Source: JAAYXE01 sp964391195
GTDB lineage: Bacteria; Chloroflexota; Anaerolineae; Anaerolineales; UBA4823
Reading direction: 5' to 3'
DNA length: 64,000 bases
Assembly: GCA_964391195.1 (NCBI GenBank)
Contig: CAYMLG010000015.1
Span: 1 to 64,000, forward strand
Positions within the stretch are counted from its first letter, which is position 1; each line of letters opens with the position of its first letter. Both the position numbers and the translations under genes were made by a program. This document shows positions 43,721 through 51,768 of the stretch, in pieces. The notes under the pieces are model-generated. The model made no database searches and had not been told where the DNA came from. It saw only the letters and a program-made list of their open reading frames with translations.

Positions 43721-46357
43721 TTACAGCTTCAACGCCTCTTTGACTTCCACTTTTCGGTAGACATCTGCCGGCCGGCGGCGCTGGCCGGCAACACTGAGCA
43801 GCTCATCCACCCTGATCCCAAACAGGCGTTCATTTTCGCGCAAATATGGCTCGATCAGCGCCCAGTCCGCCTCGCTCAGCGCTGCGAACCGGCCGCCGTT
43901 CAACTGGTCGTCCTGCACTTTACATTCCGGGTCGCGCAGATAAATCGCCCCGCCCGAGGCCAGCGAGAACAGATTCCCACCCGGGTAAGGGGTGTCCAGT
44001 TCCGCCAACTCCCCGGCATCGGTGAAGGTCACCCCGTTCAAGATCACGAACCCGCCCCCCTCAAGCGGATCGCCCGCCATAAACGATTCGGCCAGATAAT
44101 CCAGGCAGGTGCCGTTGATCACCGCCCGCGGCTGTCCGACAGCATTGATCAGCGGGCGCCCGGCGGCTGACCCCATCACGAAGACCTCGCCGCCCTTTGC
44201 CCCGTAGAGGAATGTCTGGCCGGCATCCCCGTAGATCACCACCTTCCCCCGTTTGAGGATCTGGCCCACCTGGTCCTGGGCGTCGCCGTGCAGGAACACT
44301 TCGGCCCCATCCAGCCCCGAGGCGGCGTAATCGCCCACATCGCCGTACAGGTGCAGGCGGGCCTGGTCGCTGTCCGGGCCCAAGCCGCAGGCAGCGAACC
44401 GGCCGCCGTGCCAGTTGTAGGCCACGAAATCCCGCCAGCCAAGTTCGTATGCCCGCGCCAGATAGCGGGCGGCTGCCTCCTCCCCTTCAGGGGGGAAATT
44501 CAGGCCGTCCATCACCAGCAGCCGTTCACCCGCTTCCGGCGCCCGCAGCCTGGCCCGGACCTCCCAGGTCAGGCGGCGCGCGTGGCCGGGTCCTGACCTC
44601 TCGCCGGCGATCAAATCCACTCGCGAGAACACATCCTCCAGCCCGCCATCCACCAGGGCCAACACCGAGGCGCGGCGCTTCATCCCCGTATCGTAACGCC
44701 GGTCGCGCAGCAGGCTCAGGCTCTCCAGGCTGAAGTCCCACTCACCCTCGCCCCGGGCCGAGAACTCGCCCAGCCAGCCCACCGCCCAGGCCAGTTCGTC
44801 CCAGTTCACCCGGCTCATCTGCGGCCTGGCCCATTCGAAGAAGGTGGGCGCCCCGCCATCATCGAACGCATGGTAAACCTGCGCTTCCCATTCCCGGCGG
44901 AACGTCGTGGATGCCCGCTCCGGCTGCAATCGCGAGCGGTCCATATGGCGCTGCGCCTGCCCCTGCTCGCTCAACTTGACCGGTGCGCCGAACTTGTTGT
45001 CGCAGGCCAGCAGGGTATGGCCATTTTGCGCGCTCACCATGAAGCGGAAAGCGCCCCCATCGGTGTGCGAGCCGCCCCGCGCCACCCAATAGCGATCCGC
45101 CACCGGCTGGAAGCGCGCGTCTTCCTGGGCCAGAGAGCGCAGGCAGGCATGGATCGCCTGTCTCTCGCTGGCGATCAGCCCGATCTGCACCGGGTGCTCA
45201 GCCTCCCGGTTCTCATACAGGGCGAACACCTGCGGGCGCAGCATACTGGTATCGGTGATCCCCAACAGTTCGTATCGCTCGCCATCCTGCTCCACCTTCG
45301 AACGTGCGACGATGAAGAACCAGGGGCCATCCGGCGAGCCGTGGATATGCGCCCGCTGCACCGCCCGGTACAGTACGCGTTTTTCTTCCGCCAGCATGGC
45401 AAAATCGTGCTCGCTGGTCGGGGCCATCGCCTCCAACGTGATCTCCAACGGGTACCCGTACACCCGGTCCCACAGGTCGAACAACTGCACGCTGACCTCG
45501 GTGTCGGTCAGGAAAAGCTGGCCGATATTCCGCTGGCGCAGGTACTCGCCCACCGCGTGATAGTTGGCGAAGTCGCCATTATGGACCAGCGCCTCGTTCA
45601 ACCCGATGAAGGGGTGCGCCCCGCCCGGATGCCACACGCGCCCCTTGGTTGGGTAGCGCTGGTGAGCGATCCACACGTGCGCCGTCTGGTCTTCCAGGCA
45701 GTAATAGGCCGCCACATCTTCCGCGTAGCCGACGATCTTCAGCACCGACAGGTTCCGCCCATGGCTGAGCACAAAGGCCCGTTTCTCACCCAAACTGGCA
45801 TAATACTTGCGGTTGAGGGCGAAAGAGTTCTGGTAAACCAGCTCTTCTTCCAGCGCCTGCTCCGGCAGATCTTCCAGGCCGTTCTCGGCCGCGAACCTCT
45901 CCAGGGCCTGCCGCTTCGGCTTCACGAAATAGCGCTGCACATCCGGGGGGCGCACTTCCAGTCCGGGCACCAGGCGGTGGTCGTCCAGGTGCTCCAGCGG
46001 GTAAGCCTGGGCCACCTCGAATACCGGATCGATAAATTCGGCTTCCAGCTCGCTCTGAACGGACGCGTCCAGCAGGGCCACCTGCAGTAGGAAGTGGCTG
46101 CGCAGCGTGGCCCCGTCCACCTGCGCCTGCATCGGATCCAGCCCGACCATGGCGATCCCACCGCCCTTGCCGTTGCCCCGGTTGTGCATCTGCCGCGAAG
46201 CCTGGAGCACGTGCCGCCCGGCTATGGGCAGGTTGGCTGCAAAACCCAGGACCCCACACCCGCCTTCCGCGGCCTCATCCGCCCGCGACTGGGCCGGGAG
46301 GCCCGCCATCAATCTCCGTCTGGACCGAAGAATTCGATCTGCGTAGTTTCCATCCAT
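43721..46357 (-). CDS. Glutamate-synthase-type GATase + GXGXG subunit
   Basis: An 878-aa protein combining two of the three glutamate synthase modules. After a 33-residue propeptide, Cys34 (EGGCGVLGF) begins a class II amidotransferase domain that releases ammonia from glutamine (QMHNRGNGKGGG, HQRYPTKG, LVHNGDFAN). The C-terminal part is the GXGXG beta-helix (GDVGDYAASGLDG, IYGDAGQTFLYG, VMGSAAGRPL). The FMN/Fe-S synthase barrel is absent and is supplied by the gene at 47525-50056. The ATG at 46357 follows AGGAGG. The module grouping differs from both the bacterial single-chain enzyme and the three-gene archaeal form. Use of glutamine is secure; the final acceptor is inferred. Confidence 0.85.
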   Translation of the reverse strand: MDGNYADRILRSRRRLMAGLPAQSRADEAAEGGCGVLGFAANLPIAGRHVLQASRQMHNRGNGKGGGIAMVGLDPMQAQVDGATLRSHFLLQVALLDASVQSELEAEFIDPVFEVAQAYPLEHLDDHRLVPGLEVRPPDVQRYFVKPKRQALERFAAENGLEDLPEQALEEELVYQNSFALNRKYYASLGEKRAFVLSHGRNLSVLKIVGYAEDVAAYYCLEDQTAHVWIAHQRYPTKGRVWHPGGAHPFIGLNEALVHNGDFANYHAVGEYLRQRNIGQLFLTDTEVSVQLFDLWDRVYGYPLEITLEAMAPTSEHDFAMLAEEKRVLYRAVQRAHIHGSPDGPWFFIVARSKVEQDGERYELLGITDTSMLRPQVFALYENREAEHPVQIGLIASERQAIHACLRSLAQEDARFQPVADRYWVARGGSHTDGGAFRFMVSAQNGHTLLACDNKFGAPVKLSEQGQAQRHMDRSRLQPERASTTFRREWEAQVYHAFDDGGAPTFFEWARPQMSRVNWDELAWAVGWLGEFSARGEGEWDFSLESLSLLRDRRYDTGMKRRASVLALVDGGLEDVFSRVDLIAGERSGPGHARRLTWEVRARLRAPEAGERLLVMDGLNFPPEGEEAAARYLARAYELGWRDFVAYNWHGGRFAACGLGPDSDQARLHLYGDVGDYAASGLDGAEVFLHGDAQDQVGQILKRGKVVIYGDAGQTFLYGAKGGEVFVMGSAAGRPLINAVGQPRAVINGTCLDYLAESFMAGDPLEGGGFVILNGVTFTDAGELAELDTPYPGGNLFSLASGGAIYLRDPECKVQDDQLNGGRFAALSEADWALIEPYLRENERLFGIRVDELLSVAGQRRRPADVYRKVEVKEALKL

Positions 46358-46412
46358 AAAAACCTCCTGATTACCGCCCACCAGCCAGGCGAATCCCATT
46401 CCGCGCCCGAGG

Positions 46413-47351
46413 TCAATCGTCCCCACAGGAAGCGGCGAGGCTGACCCGCGGCCTGGACTGCCTGGCCGCCCGCCCGGTGTTGATCAGCACCACTGCGCTC
46501 AAAATGACCAGCGCCGAGAGCAGAAGGTGGGCCGTCAGCGGTTCCTGGGCCAGCAGATTGCCCAACAGGATGGCGATGAGCGGGTTGACGTAGGCATAGG
46601 TGGAGACCAGGGGGGTCGGCGCGTTGCGCAGCAGCCAGGTGTATGCGGCGTACGCCACCAGGGAGCCGAACACGATCAGGTAGATCAGCCCCCACAGCGA
46701 GGCCGGAGCGATCGCCCCCAGGTCCAGGTGGGACCATTCTCCGGTGAGGGTGCCGAAGGCCAGCAGGCCGAAACCGCCCGCCAGCATCTCCATCCCGGTC
46801 CCCAACAGAGGCGAATCCGGCAGGCAGGCGTTGCGGCTGTACAGCGATCCGGCTGCCCACAGGAGTGAAGCCAACAGCAGCACACCCACGCCGCTCAGGT
46901 CCAGGCCCGGGCCGGTGTTCAATAGTTGGTCAGGCCCGATCAGCAGCCCGATCCCCGCAAAACCGATCAGCACCCCGGCCAATGTCTGCCAGGTTGGGCG
47001 CGGGCTTCCCGGGCGCAGGGCGTCGATCAGCACCATCCACAACGGCACGGTCCCCACCAGAAGGGCTGCAATCCCGGAAGCCACCCGCTGCTCGGCCCAC
47101 ACGACGCCTCCGTTGCCGCCCAGAAGCAGCAGCAGACCTACGATCGCGGCCGAGCGCCACTCCACCGGCCGTGGCGCCGGGTCTTTCGCCACCCAACGAC
47201 GGTAAACGTATAGAATCGTTCCGGCGATTAAAAACCGCGCGCTGGCCATCAAGAAGGGCGGCATCGTCTCGACCGCGAAATGAATAGCCAGATAGGTCGA
47301 TCCCCAAAAGATATAGACGCTCAGCATTGCCAGCCAGATTCTGATGTTCAC
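46413..47351 (-). CDS. EamA/DMT-family transporter
   Basis: A ten-helix drug/metabolite transporter (312 aa) with two EamA repeats. Hallmarks are IFWGSTYLAI in helix 1 and the end of the second repeat (STYAYVNPLIAILLGNLLAQEPL). Relatives export amino acids or small metabolites (YedA/RhtA group). The GTG start at 47351 follows GGGAGGA. Lying between the two glutamate-synthase genes, it may export an amino acid made by them; that link is positional only. Confidence 0.88.
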   Translation of the reverse strand: MNIRIWLAMLSVYIFWGSTYLAIHFAVETMPPFLMASARFLIAGTILYVYRRWVAKDPAPRPVEWRSAAIVGLLLLLGGNGGVVWAEQRVASGIAALLVGTVPLWMVLIDALRPGSPRPTWQTLAGVLIGFAGIGLLIGPDQLLNTGPGLDLSGVGVLLLASLLWAAGSLYSRNACLPDSPLLGTGMEMLAGGFGLLAFGTLTGEWSHLDLGAIAPASLWGLIYLIVFGSLVAYAAYTWLLRNAPTPLVSTYAYVNPLIAILLGNLLAQEPLTAHLLLSALVILSAVVLINTGRAARQSRPRVSLAASCGDD

Positions 47352-47524
47352 TCGATCCTCCCTATCGCTTGCACCTGTTTCCAGGCGTCGAATTTCAATG
47401 TTTTCATTTCACCGATCTCCTGGTAACACCCGGACTTCAAAGCCCCATTTCGCCGGCTGAGCCCGAATCTTACCACGCCGTGATCCTCGCCGGCCTGTCG
47501 CCGGGGAACGCTCCAGATGTTGAG

Positions 47525-50056
47525 CTACTCCAGGTATACCAGCAGATCGCTGCGGCCGCGCAGTTCGCCGATGGAGCGCATCCCCAAAATCTTTAGAATC
47601 CCGGCAAGCTGGCGCAGCCAGGAGCCGTACAGGTTGACGATCTGCTGGAAACCAACATCGGCGTCGATCTTCTTGGCATGTTCGGGGTCGGTGGTCGTGA
47701 TCCCAAAGGGGCAGCCCAGCCCTTTCTCGCACTGGGCGATGCGGATGCAGCCCAGCGCCACCAGTTCGGCGGTGCCCAATACCGCCCCGTCTGCGCCCAG
47801 GGCGATGGCTTTCGCCACGTCCCAGGCCGAGCGCAGCCCGCCTGAAGCCATCAGGGTGATCTCGTCCCGGATCCCTTCCTCTTCCAGGAAGCGGTGCACT
47901 TTGGGCAAGGCATATTCGATGGGCATGGCGATATTCTTCTTGGCGATCTCCGGCGCCGCCCCGGTGCCCCCGTAAGCCCCGTCCAGGTGGACGATGTGCG
48001 CCCCGGCATAGTACGAGCCGACAGCCACCATATCCACGTCCGTGGGGGTCGAGACCTTGACGCTCACCAGCGCCCGCGGGTTCACCTGCTTCAACCAGTC
48101 GACGTGTTTCTTATGGTCTTCCACCGAATAGACGCTGTGGAAGGGGAAAGGCGAGAACAGGGAGGTGCCCTCCACCGCTTCCCTGATGCGCGCTACGCTG
48201 ATCGTGTTCTTATTGCCCAACAGGTGCCCGCCCAGCCCGGGTTTCGCCCCCTGGGCGTACTTGATTTCCACCAGTGGAGCGCGCTGGATGGTAGCCTCGC
48301 TCACCCCGAACAGCCCGGTTGCTACTTGAGTGATAATACTGCCGGCGTAGGGGATAAGTTCATCCGGATACCCCCCCTCGCCGGTTGAAGTCAAAGTCCC
48401 CAACTGCTGTGCCGCCCGCACCCGAGAGAGCATCACCGGTAGGCCGATGCTGCCGTAAGACATGCCCGCCCCGTACCAGGGCACCGGCAGCCTCAGGTCG
48501 GGGCGCCCCGCCTCACGCCGGTTGAGCGGTAGAGAGAGATCGAAGTCCGCCGGGTCGGCGGAGGGGATATCCCTGGGGTCCCGGTCGAGTTCGAAGGCGA
48601 AAGCCAGGCGGTCGAAGCCTCCATCTGAGGCCCCGATCCGGTACTCCAGGTCACCGGTGGGCAGCATCCCACTCTTCGCCTGCTGCTGGGTCGCCAACAA
48701 CAGCGCGGTGGGCCAACGGAAGTCTCCTTCCCCGCCCAGCGGCTGGTTGAGCTTGGGGTAGCGGCTGAGCGGCACGGAGCCCCCCAGGCTGCTGCGGAAA
48801 GCGCTTTCCTCCGTCCGGTGCCAGATGGTGCGGCCCACTTCTCCCCGCAGCCGCCGCACTTCGCGCATCCCCATGGCCCCCAGCGCCTCGAGCAGTTGGT
48901 CTCGCCAGGCGCTCATCAGGTTCACCACCCGCTGCGCCCCCCACTCGGGATCGATCTCCGCCGTCTCGACCGGGCACTTCCCTTTATCCGCCCACAGGCT
49001 GCAGCCCCAGGCCACCTGTAAGGCGAAGTCCACCGCCACCAGATCGACCCCGCAGGCCACTGCTTTGGCCACGTGCTCTGCGGCCGCGATCCCCCCGCTC
49101 ACCACCAGCGTCACCCGGTCGCGCTGCGCCGCCTCCACCAGCCGGGTGTGCACCGCCCGGATGGCTTCCGGCAGCCGCCGTCCGTCCATGTCCTGCCCGA
49201 TATCGTCGGCAAACAGGTGGATCACCGGGATACCCCTCTCGACCCAGCCCAGGGCGGTATCCTCCGCCCCGGAGGCAAGCGGCAGCCGGGCGGCGACGAT
49301 CGCCTCAGGCCAGCGGTCCCGCGCTTGCGCCACCAGGTCAAGTGTCTCGTCCGGGTCCTCGCTTTCAACTTCGATGTAACGCGGGTACCAGTCTTCCGGC
49401 ACCAGGTCGAAGGTATCCGGCATCAGCCGCGGGGCCAGCCAGTCTTTCCATTCGGCCAGGTCGCCGTCGAACTCATCGGGGAAGATCAGCGCCAGGGTCT
49501 CCAGCCGGGCAGCCGCCTCCGCCATCGCCCGCAGGGCGCCCCGGCCCGGAAGCGGCATCGCCAGTGGGCCCAGCATTACCGGGATCGGCAGGCTGAGCGC
49601 CGGGGGCAGTTCGCTCACCAGCTTTCCACGTTCATCGAAGCGCAGTGACATCACTCCCCCGCCCAGGTCCACCTGGGTGGAGATATATTCGCGCCCGTGG
49701 ATCCCGTCTCGCGTGGGCCGCACGATCTCGCTCATGTCCAGCCACATCCCTTCGAACCCTTCCCCGGCAAACTTGCCCCCGTATCCCGCCCCGGAGATCG
49801 GGATCCGGCCCGTCTCCGCCTGGTACCAGGTTTGAGAAATGATCTCCGCCGTCCAGTATGGATCACCGCGCTGGTTCGAGCCCAGGAACACCTGGTGACC
49901 GTACTTCACGTAAGCTTCCCCCTCATCCAGTTGGAACTGCGCCGGGTAACCGCCCGCCGGCGCGGGCGCCGGAGCAGCGTGGATGTGGTAACGGCTGCGG
50001 ACAGACTCGCCGCCGGTATGGCGGTTGGGTTCGTGGGTATTGCCTCGAGCGGTCAC
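47525..50056 (-). CDS. Glutamate-synthase-type FMN barrel protein with internal duplication
   Basis: An 843-aa protein whose C-terminal half (about 470-843) is the FMN-binding synthase domain: PWYGAGMSYGSIG, STGEGG, QGAKPGLGGHL, HLDGAYGGTGAAP, ASGGL and the 3Fe-4S cysteines in GCIRIAQCEKGLGCPFGI. The N-terminal half ends in a degenerate copy of the same C-terminal segment: VSGGIAAAEHVAKAVACG, two remaining cysteines (GCSLWADKGKCP) and RVVNLMSAW matching QIVNLYGSW. It should act with the GATase/GXGXG gene downstream. The GTG start at 50056 follows GGAGG by 6 nt. A glmS-type ribozyme and a terminator precede it. Confidence 0.85.
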   Translation of the reverse strand: MTARGNTHEPNRHTGGESVRSRYHIHAAPAPAPAGGYPAQFQLDEGEAYVKYGHQVFLGSNQRGDPYWTAEIISQTWYQAETGRIPISGAGYGGKFAGEGFEGMWLDMSEIVRPTRDGIHGREYISTQVDLGGGVMSLRFDERGKLVSELPPALSLPIPVMLGPLAMPLPGRGALRAMAEAAARLETLALIFPDEFDGDLAEWKDWLAPRLMPDTFDLVPEDWYPRYIEVESEDPDETLDLVAQARDRWPEAIVAARLPLASGAEDTALGWVERGIPVIHLFADDIGQDMDGRRLPEAIRAVHTRLVEAAQRDRVTLVVSGGIAAAEHVAKAVACGVDLVAVDFALQVAWGCSLWADKGKCPVETAEIDPEWGAQRVVNLMSAWRDQLLEALGAMGMREVRRLRGEVGRTIWHRTEESAFRSSLGGSVPLSRYPKLNQPLGGEGDFRWPTALLLATQQQAKSGMLPTGDLEYRIGASDGGFDRLAFAFELDRDPRDIPSADPADFDLSLPLNRREAGRPDLRLPVPWYGAGMSYGSIGLPVMLSRVRAAQQLGTLTSTGEGGYPDELIPYAGSIITQVATGLFGVSEATIQRAPLVEIKYAQGAKPGLGGHLLGNKNTISVARIREAVEGTSLFSPFPFHSVYSVEDHKKHVDWLKQVNPRALVSVKVSTPTDVDMVAVGSYYAGAHIVHLDGAYGGTGAAPEIAKKNIAMPIEYALPKVHRFLEEEGIRDEITLMASGGLRSAWDVAKAIALGADGAVLGTAELVALGCIRIAQCEKGLGCPFGITTTDPEHAKKIDADVGFQQIVNLYGSWLRQLAGILKILGMRSIGELRGRSDLLVYLE

Positions 50057-50071
50057 AGGTACCTCCGGTTT

Positions 50072-50100
50072 AAAAACAAAAAAGGCACGCCGGCGTGCCC
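50072..50100 (-). terminator. Intrinsic terminator between ribozyme and FMN-barrel gene
   Basis: On the minus strand GGCACGCCGGCGTGCC (50084-50099) forms a 6-bp stem with a CCGG loop, followed by TTTTTTGTTTTT. It ends only about 16 bp before the GTG start, so it would block or attenuate transcription of the gene. Confidence 0.8.
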
Positions 50101-50189
50101 ATACCTTAAACGAAGCGCAATTTGGGAACGCCCCTCACATACAATCGGTAGACAGGCAAACGAGGACCTTTACCTGTCGCCACTCGCAA

Positions 50190-50390
50190 GTGTGGTTTGT
50201 CGGCAGGTCGCCCTGCCGGTTTGTCACACCGCTTTCAGGAGGGGCAAATCGCGGAACGTGGCCGTCCCGGGAGGCATCCGCTGATCCTTCGATTTTCTGA
50301 GCCGGCTGGCTGGCTCATTAGCCTCGCCTCGCGGCGAGGAACCTCCACCTCGTCAACCGGCTTCCACGGGGAAACCGGTCCATGCGCTAG
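50190..50390 (-). ncRNA. glmS ribozyme (glucosamine-6-phosphate-activated self-cleaving RNA)
   Basis: The minus strand matches the glmS ribozyme core in order. The cleavage site is A|GCGC (50388/50387), followed by the P2-type stem ACCGGTTTCC/GGAAGCCGGT (50370-50379 with 50356-50365). GTTGACGAGGTGGAGGTT (50340-50357) is identical to the B. subtilis ribozyme as I recall it, as is GCGGATGCCTCCCGG (50267-50281). A P4-like arm follows, with A-rich internal loops (ACAAA) and a GCGA loop inside GGCAGG/CCTGCC (50201-50218). Differences: two extra hairpins (50299-50339) before the ATCGA segment, and the C of GCGCC and its P2.1 partner G are both A. The downstream gene is a glutamate synthase, not glmS. 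Confidence 0.88.
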
Positions 50391-50605
50391 CGTCGCCCAA
50401 TATTCGGTTGTTTGAACTCCTAATTGGCAATTTTAACCAATCACCGAAACGGAGTCAAGAGAAAATCGAAAGGTGTCAACCAAACTTGAAAAGAGAACCC
50501 CCAACCCCGGCCCTTCCCCCATTTTGGGGGAAGGGAGATTCTGCACGCTCTGTGTTCTCTGTGAACTCTGTGGTGAATTTCTGCCTACCACGTCCCCCAG
50601 GTCGC
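50391..50605. other. Intergenic stretch upstream of the ribozyme
   Basis: This stretch lies between the stop of the 50606-51532 gene and the ribozyme. I find no strong promoter; weak leftward -35/-10 pairs occur near 50400-50430. No gene is visible. Confidence 0.4.
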
Positions 50606-51532
50606 CTACTCCATATCCTGGCGCACTTCCTCCCAGGCAAACCGCACCGCCTCTTTCATCTCATCCCACGGGGCGGGTCTTGCTTCCTGCTCCCACTTCT
50701 GCCGGACTTCGGGCTCAATTTCATTCCAATCCCTTGTGCGGTAGCGCTCGTCCGCCGCCAGGGCATACCCGTACTGGTAGGCGGGCAGATAGAAAGTGTA
50801 GTCATATCCCCGTTTGACCAGGTAATTGGCAAAATGCTCGCGGTAGTCGTCATCGTAGGCTTCGAACCCCTGGTCGAACTCCGTGGCGATCATCGACCCC
50901 ACCGGTTCGTCCAATTGCTCGACCTTGTAGGAGCGGTCCTCCGGGCTGAGACCAGCTTCTTGGGTCTCCCTTTGCTTCTCCTTCGCCTGTGCTTCGACAT
51001 CCACCGGATCGAACTGGTTCAAAATGGAGCGCGCTCCTGGCACCATATCTTCATCTACACGCACCGCCACCAGCACGCCCCCCTGCCGGATTCCTTCCAC
51101 ATAAATCTTCGCCCGTTCCTGCGGGATCCCCATGCCGGCCAGGATTCCGATCAACCCGCCGAGGCCGCCGCCTGCTACAGCTCCCACCGCCCCACCGGCC
51201 AGCCCGGCTAACGCCGCGGCCAGCGGGCCTCCTGCCAGCACCGGCCCAAATCCTGGGATGGCAAAGATACCCAGCCCCACCAGCAAACCGCCAATCCCAC
51301 CCAGGACCGCGCCCACCCCGGCCCCGGTGCCGGCCCCGCTCATCATATTTTTGCTCACCCTTGTTTCGTCCGTACCCTCTTCCATCTGCAGCAACTGCTC
51401 TTTGAAGTTCCCCTCCTCGTCCAGGGCGATCATACTGATCTCATCCCGGGGGAACCCATTCTCGACCAGGACGCGAACCGCCGCATTTGCCGTCCGGAAG
51501 TGTTCGTACACTGCAACCACAACTTTGGCCAT
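50606..51532 (-). CDS. Glycine-zipper stress-type protein, paralog 2
   Basis: A 308-aa protein with the same layout as the 17820-18569 product: an N-terminal alpha/beta module (VVVAVYEHFRTANAAVRVL), a Gly/Ala-rich hydrophobic centre (about 70-135, including FAIPGFGPVLAGGPL against FAIPGIGPVIAAGPL in paralog 1), then NQFDPVDVE where paralog 1 has NAHNPVDIE. It adds a C-terminal domain of about 100 aa (YDDDYREHFANYLVKRGYDYTFYLPAYQYG in part) that resembles bacterial proteins with repeated Tyr/Phe motifs. GGAGAAGGG precedes the ATG. Function is unknown. Confidence 0.75.
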   Translation of the reverse strand: MAKVVVAVYEHFRTANAAVRVLVENGFPRDEISMIALDEEGNFKEQLLQMEEGTDETRVSKNMMSGAGTGAGVGAVLGGIGGLLVGLGIFAIPGFGPVLAGGPLAAALAGLAGGAVGAVAGGGLGGLIGILAGMGIPQERAKIYVEGIRQGGVLVAVRVDEDMVPGARSILNQFDPVDVEAQAKEKQRETQEAGLSPEDRSYKVEQLDEPVGSMIATEFDQGFEAYDDDYREHFANYLVKRGYDYTFYLPAYQYGYALAADERYRTRDWNEIEPEVRQKWEQEARPAPWDEMKEAVRFAWEEVRQDME

Positions 51533-51672
51533 CTACCCTTCTCCTCGCTTAAAGCTCCTGATTTCACCAATACCTCTTTTTCATAGTAAAGGAAGTCCCC
51601 CCGAGGATCAATAAGGGAGGTTCCTAGCCTTTGGGTAGGAATTTCCCCCAAGCAGCGAGACGAAGAAAGCAT

Positions 51673-51683
51673 TTGTCTGACAA
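51673..51683 (+). promoter_or_regulatory. GntR-type operator 1
   Basis: TTGTCTGACAA is a palindrome fitting the T-N-G-T-N3-A-C-N-A pattern of GntR-family regulators. It abuts the -35 box of the purine deaminase promoter. Confidence 0.7.
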
Positions 51684-51712
51684 TTGACAGCACCAATTGA
51701 TTCTGATAAACT
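51684..51712 (+). promoter_or_regulatory. Promoter of the 8-oxoguanine-type deaminase gene
   Basis: TTGACA (51684-51689) and TAAACT (51707-51712) are separated by 17 bp. The predicted start (about 51719) falls inside operator 2. Confidence 0.7.
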
Positions 51713-51717
51713 ATAGG

Positions 51718-51728
51718 TTGTCAGACAA
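51718..51728 (+). promoter_or_regulatory. GntR-type operator 2
   Basis: TTGTCAGACAA is the same palindrome as operator 1, with its centre 45 bp away. It overlaps the predicted start site. Repression by the GntR protein encoded at 55145-55885 is the simplest reading. Confidence 0.7.
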
Positions 51729-51768
51729 ATTATCCACCGTAGACCTGCTGCCGAGACGAAATCTGCCT

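Noticed and set aside
43721..46357. GlmS encoded by the GATase gene, which would explain the ribozyme
   Set aside because: The amidotransferase domain is joined to a GXGXG glutamate-synthase domain. No SIS sugar-isomerase domain is present.
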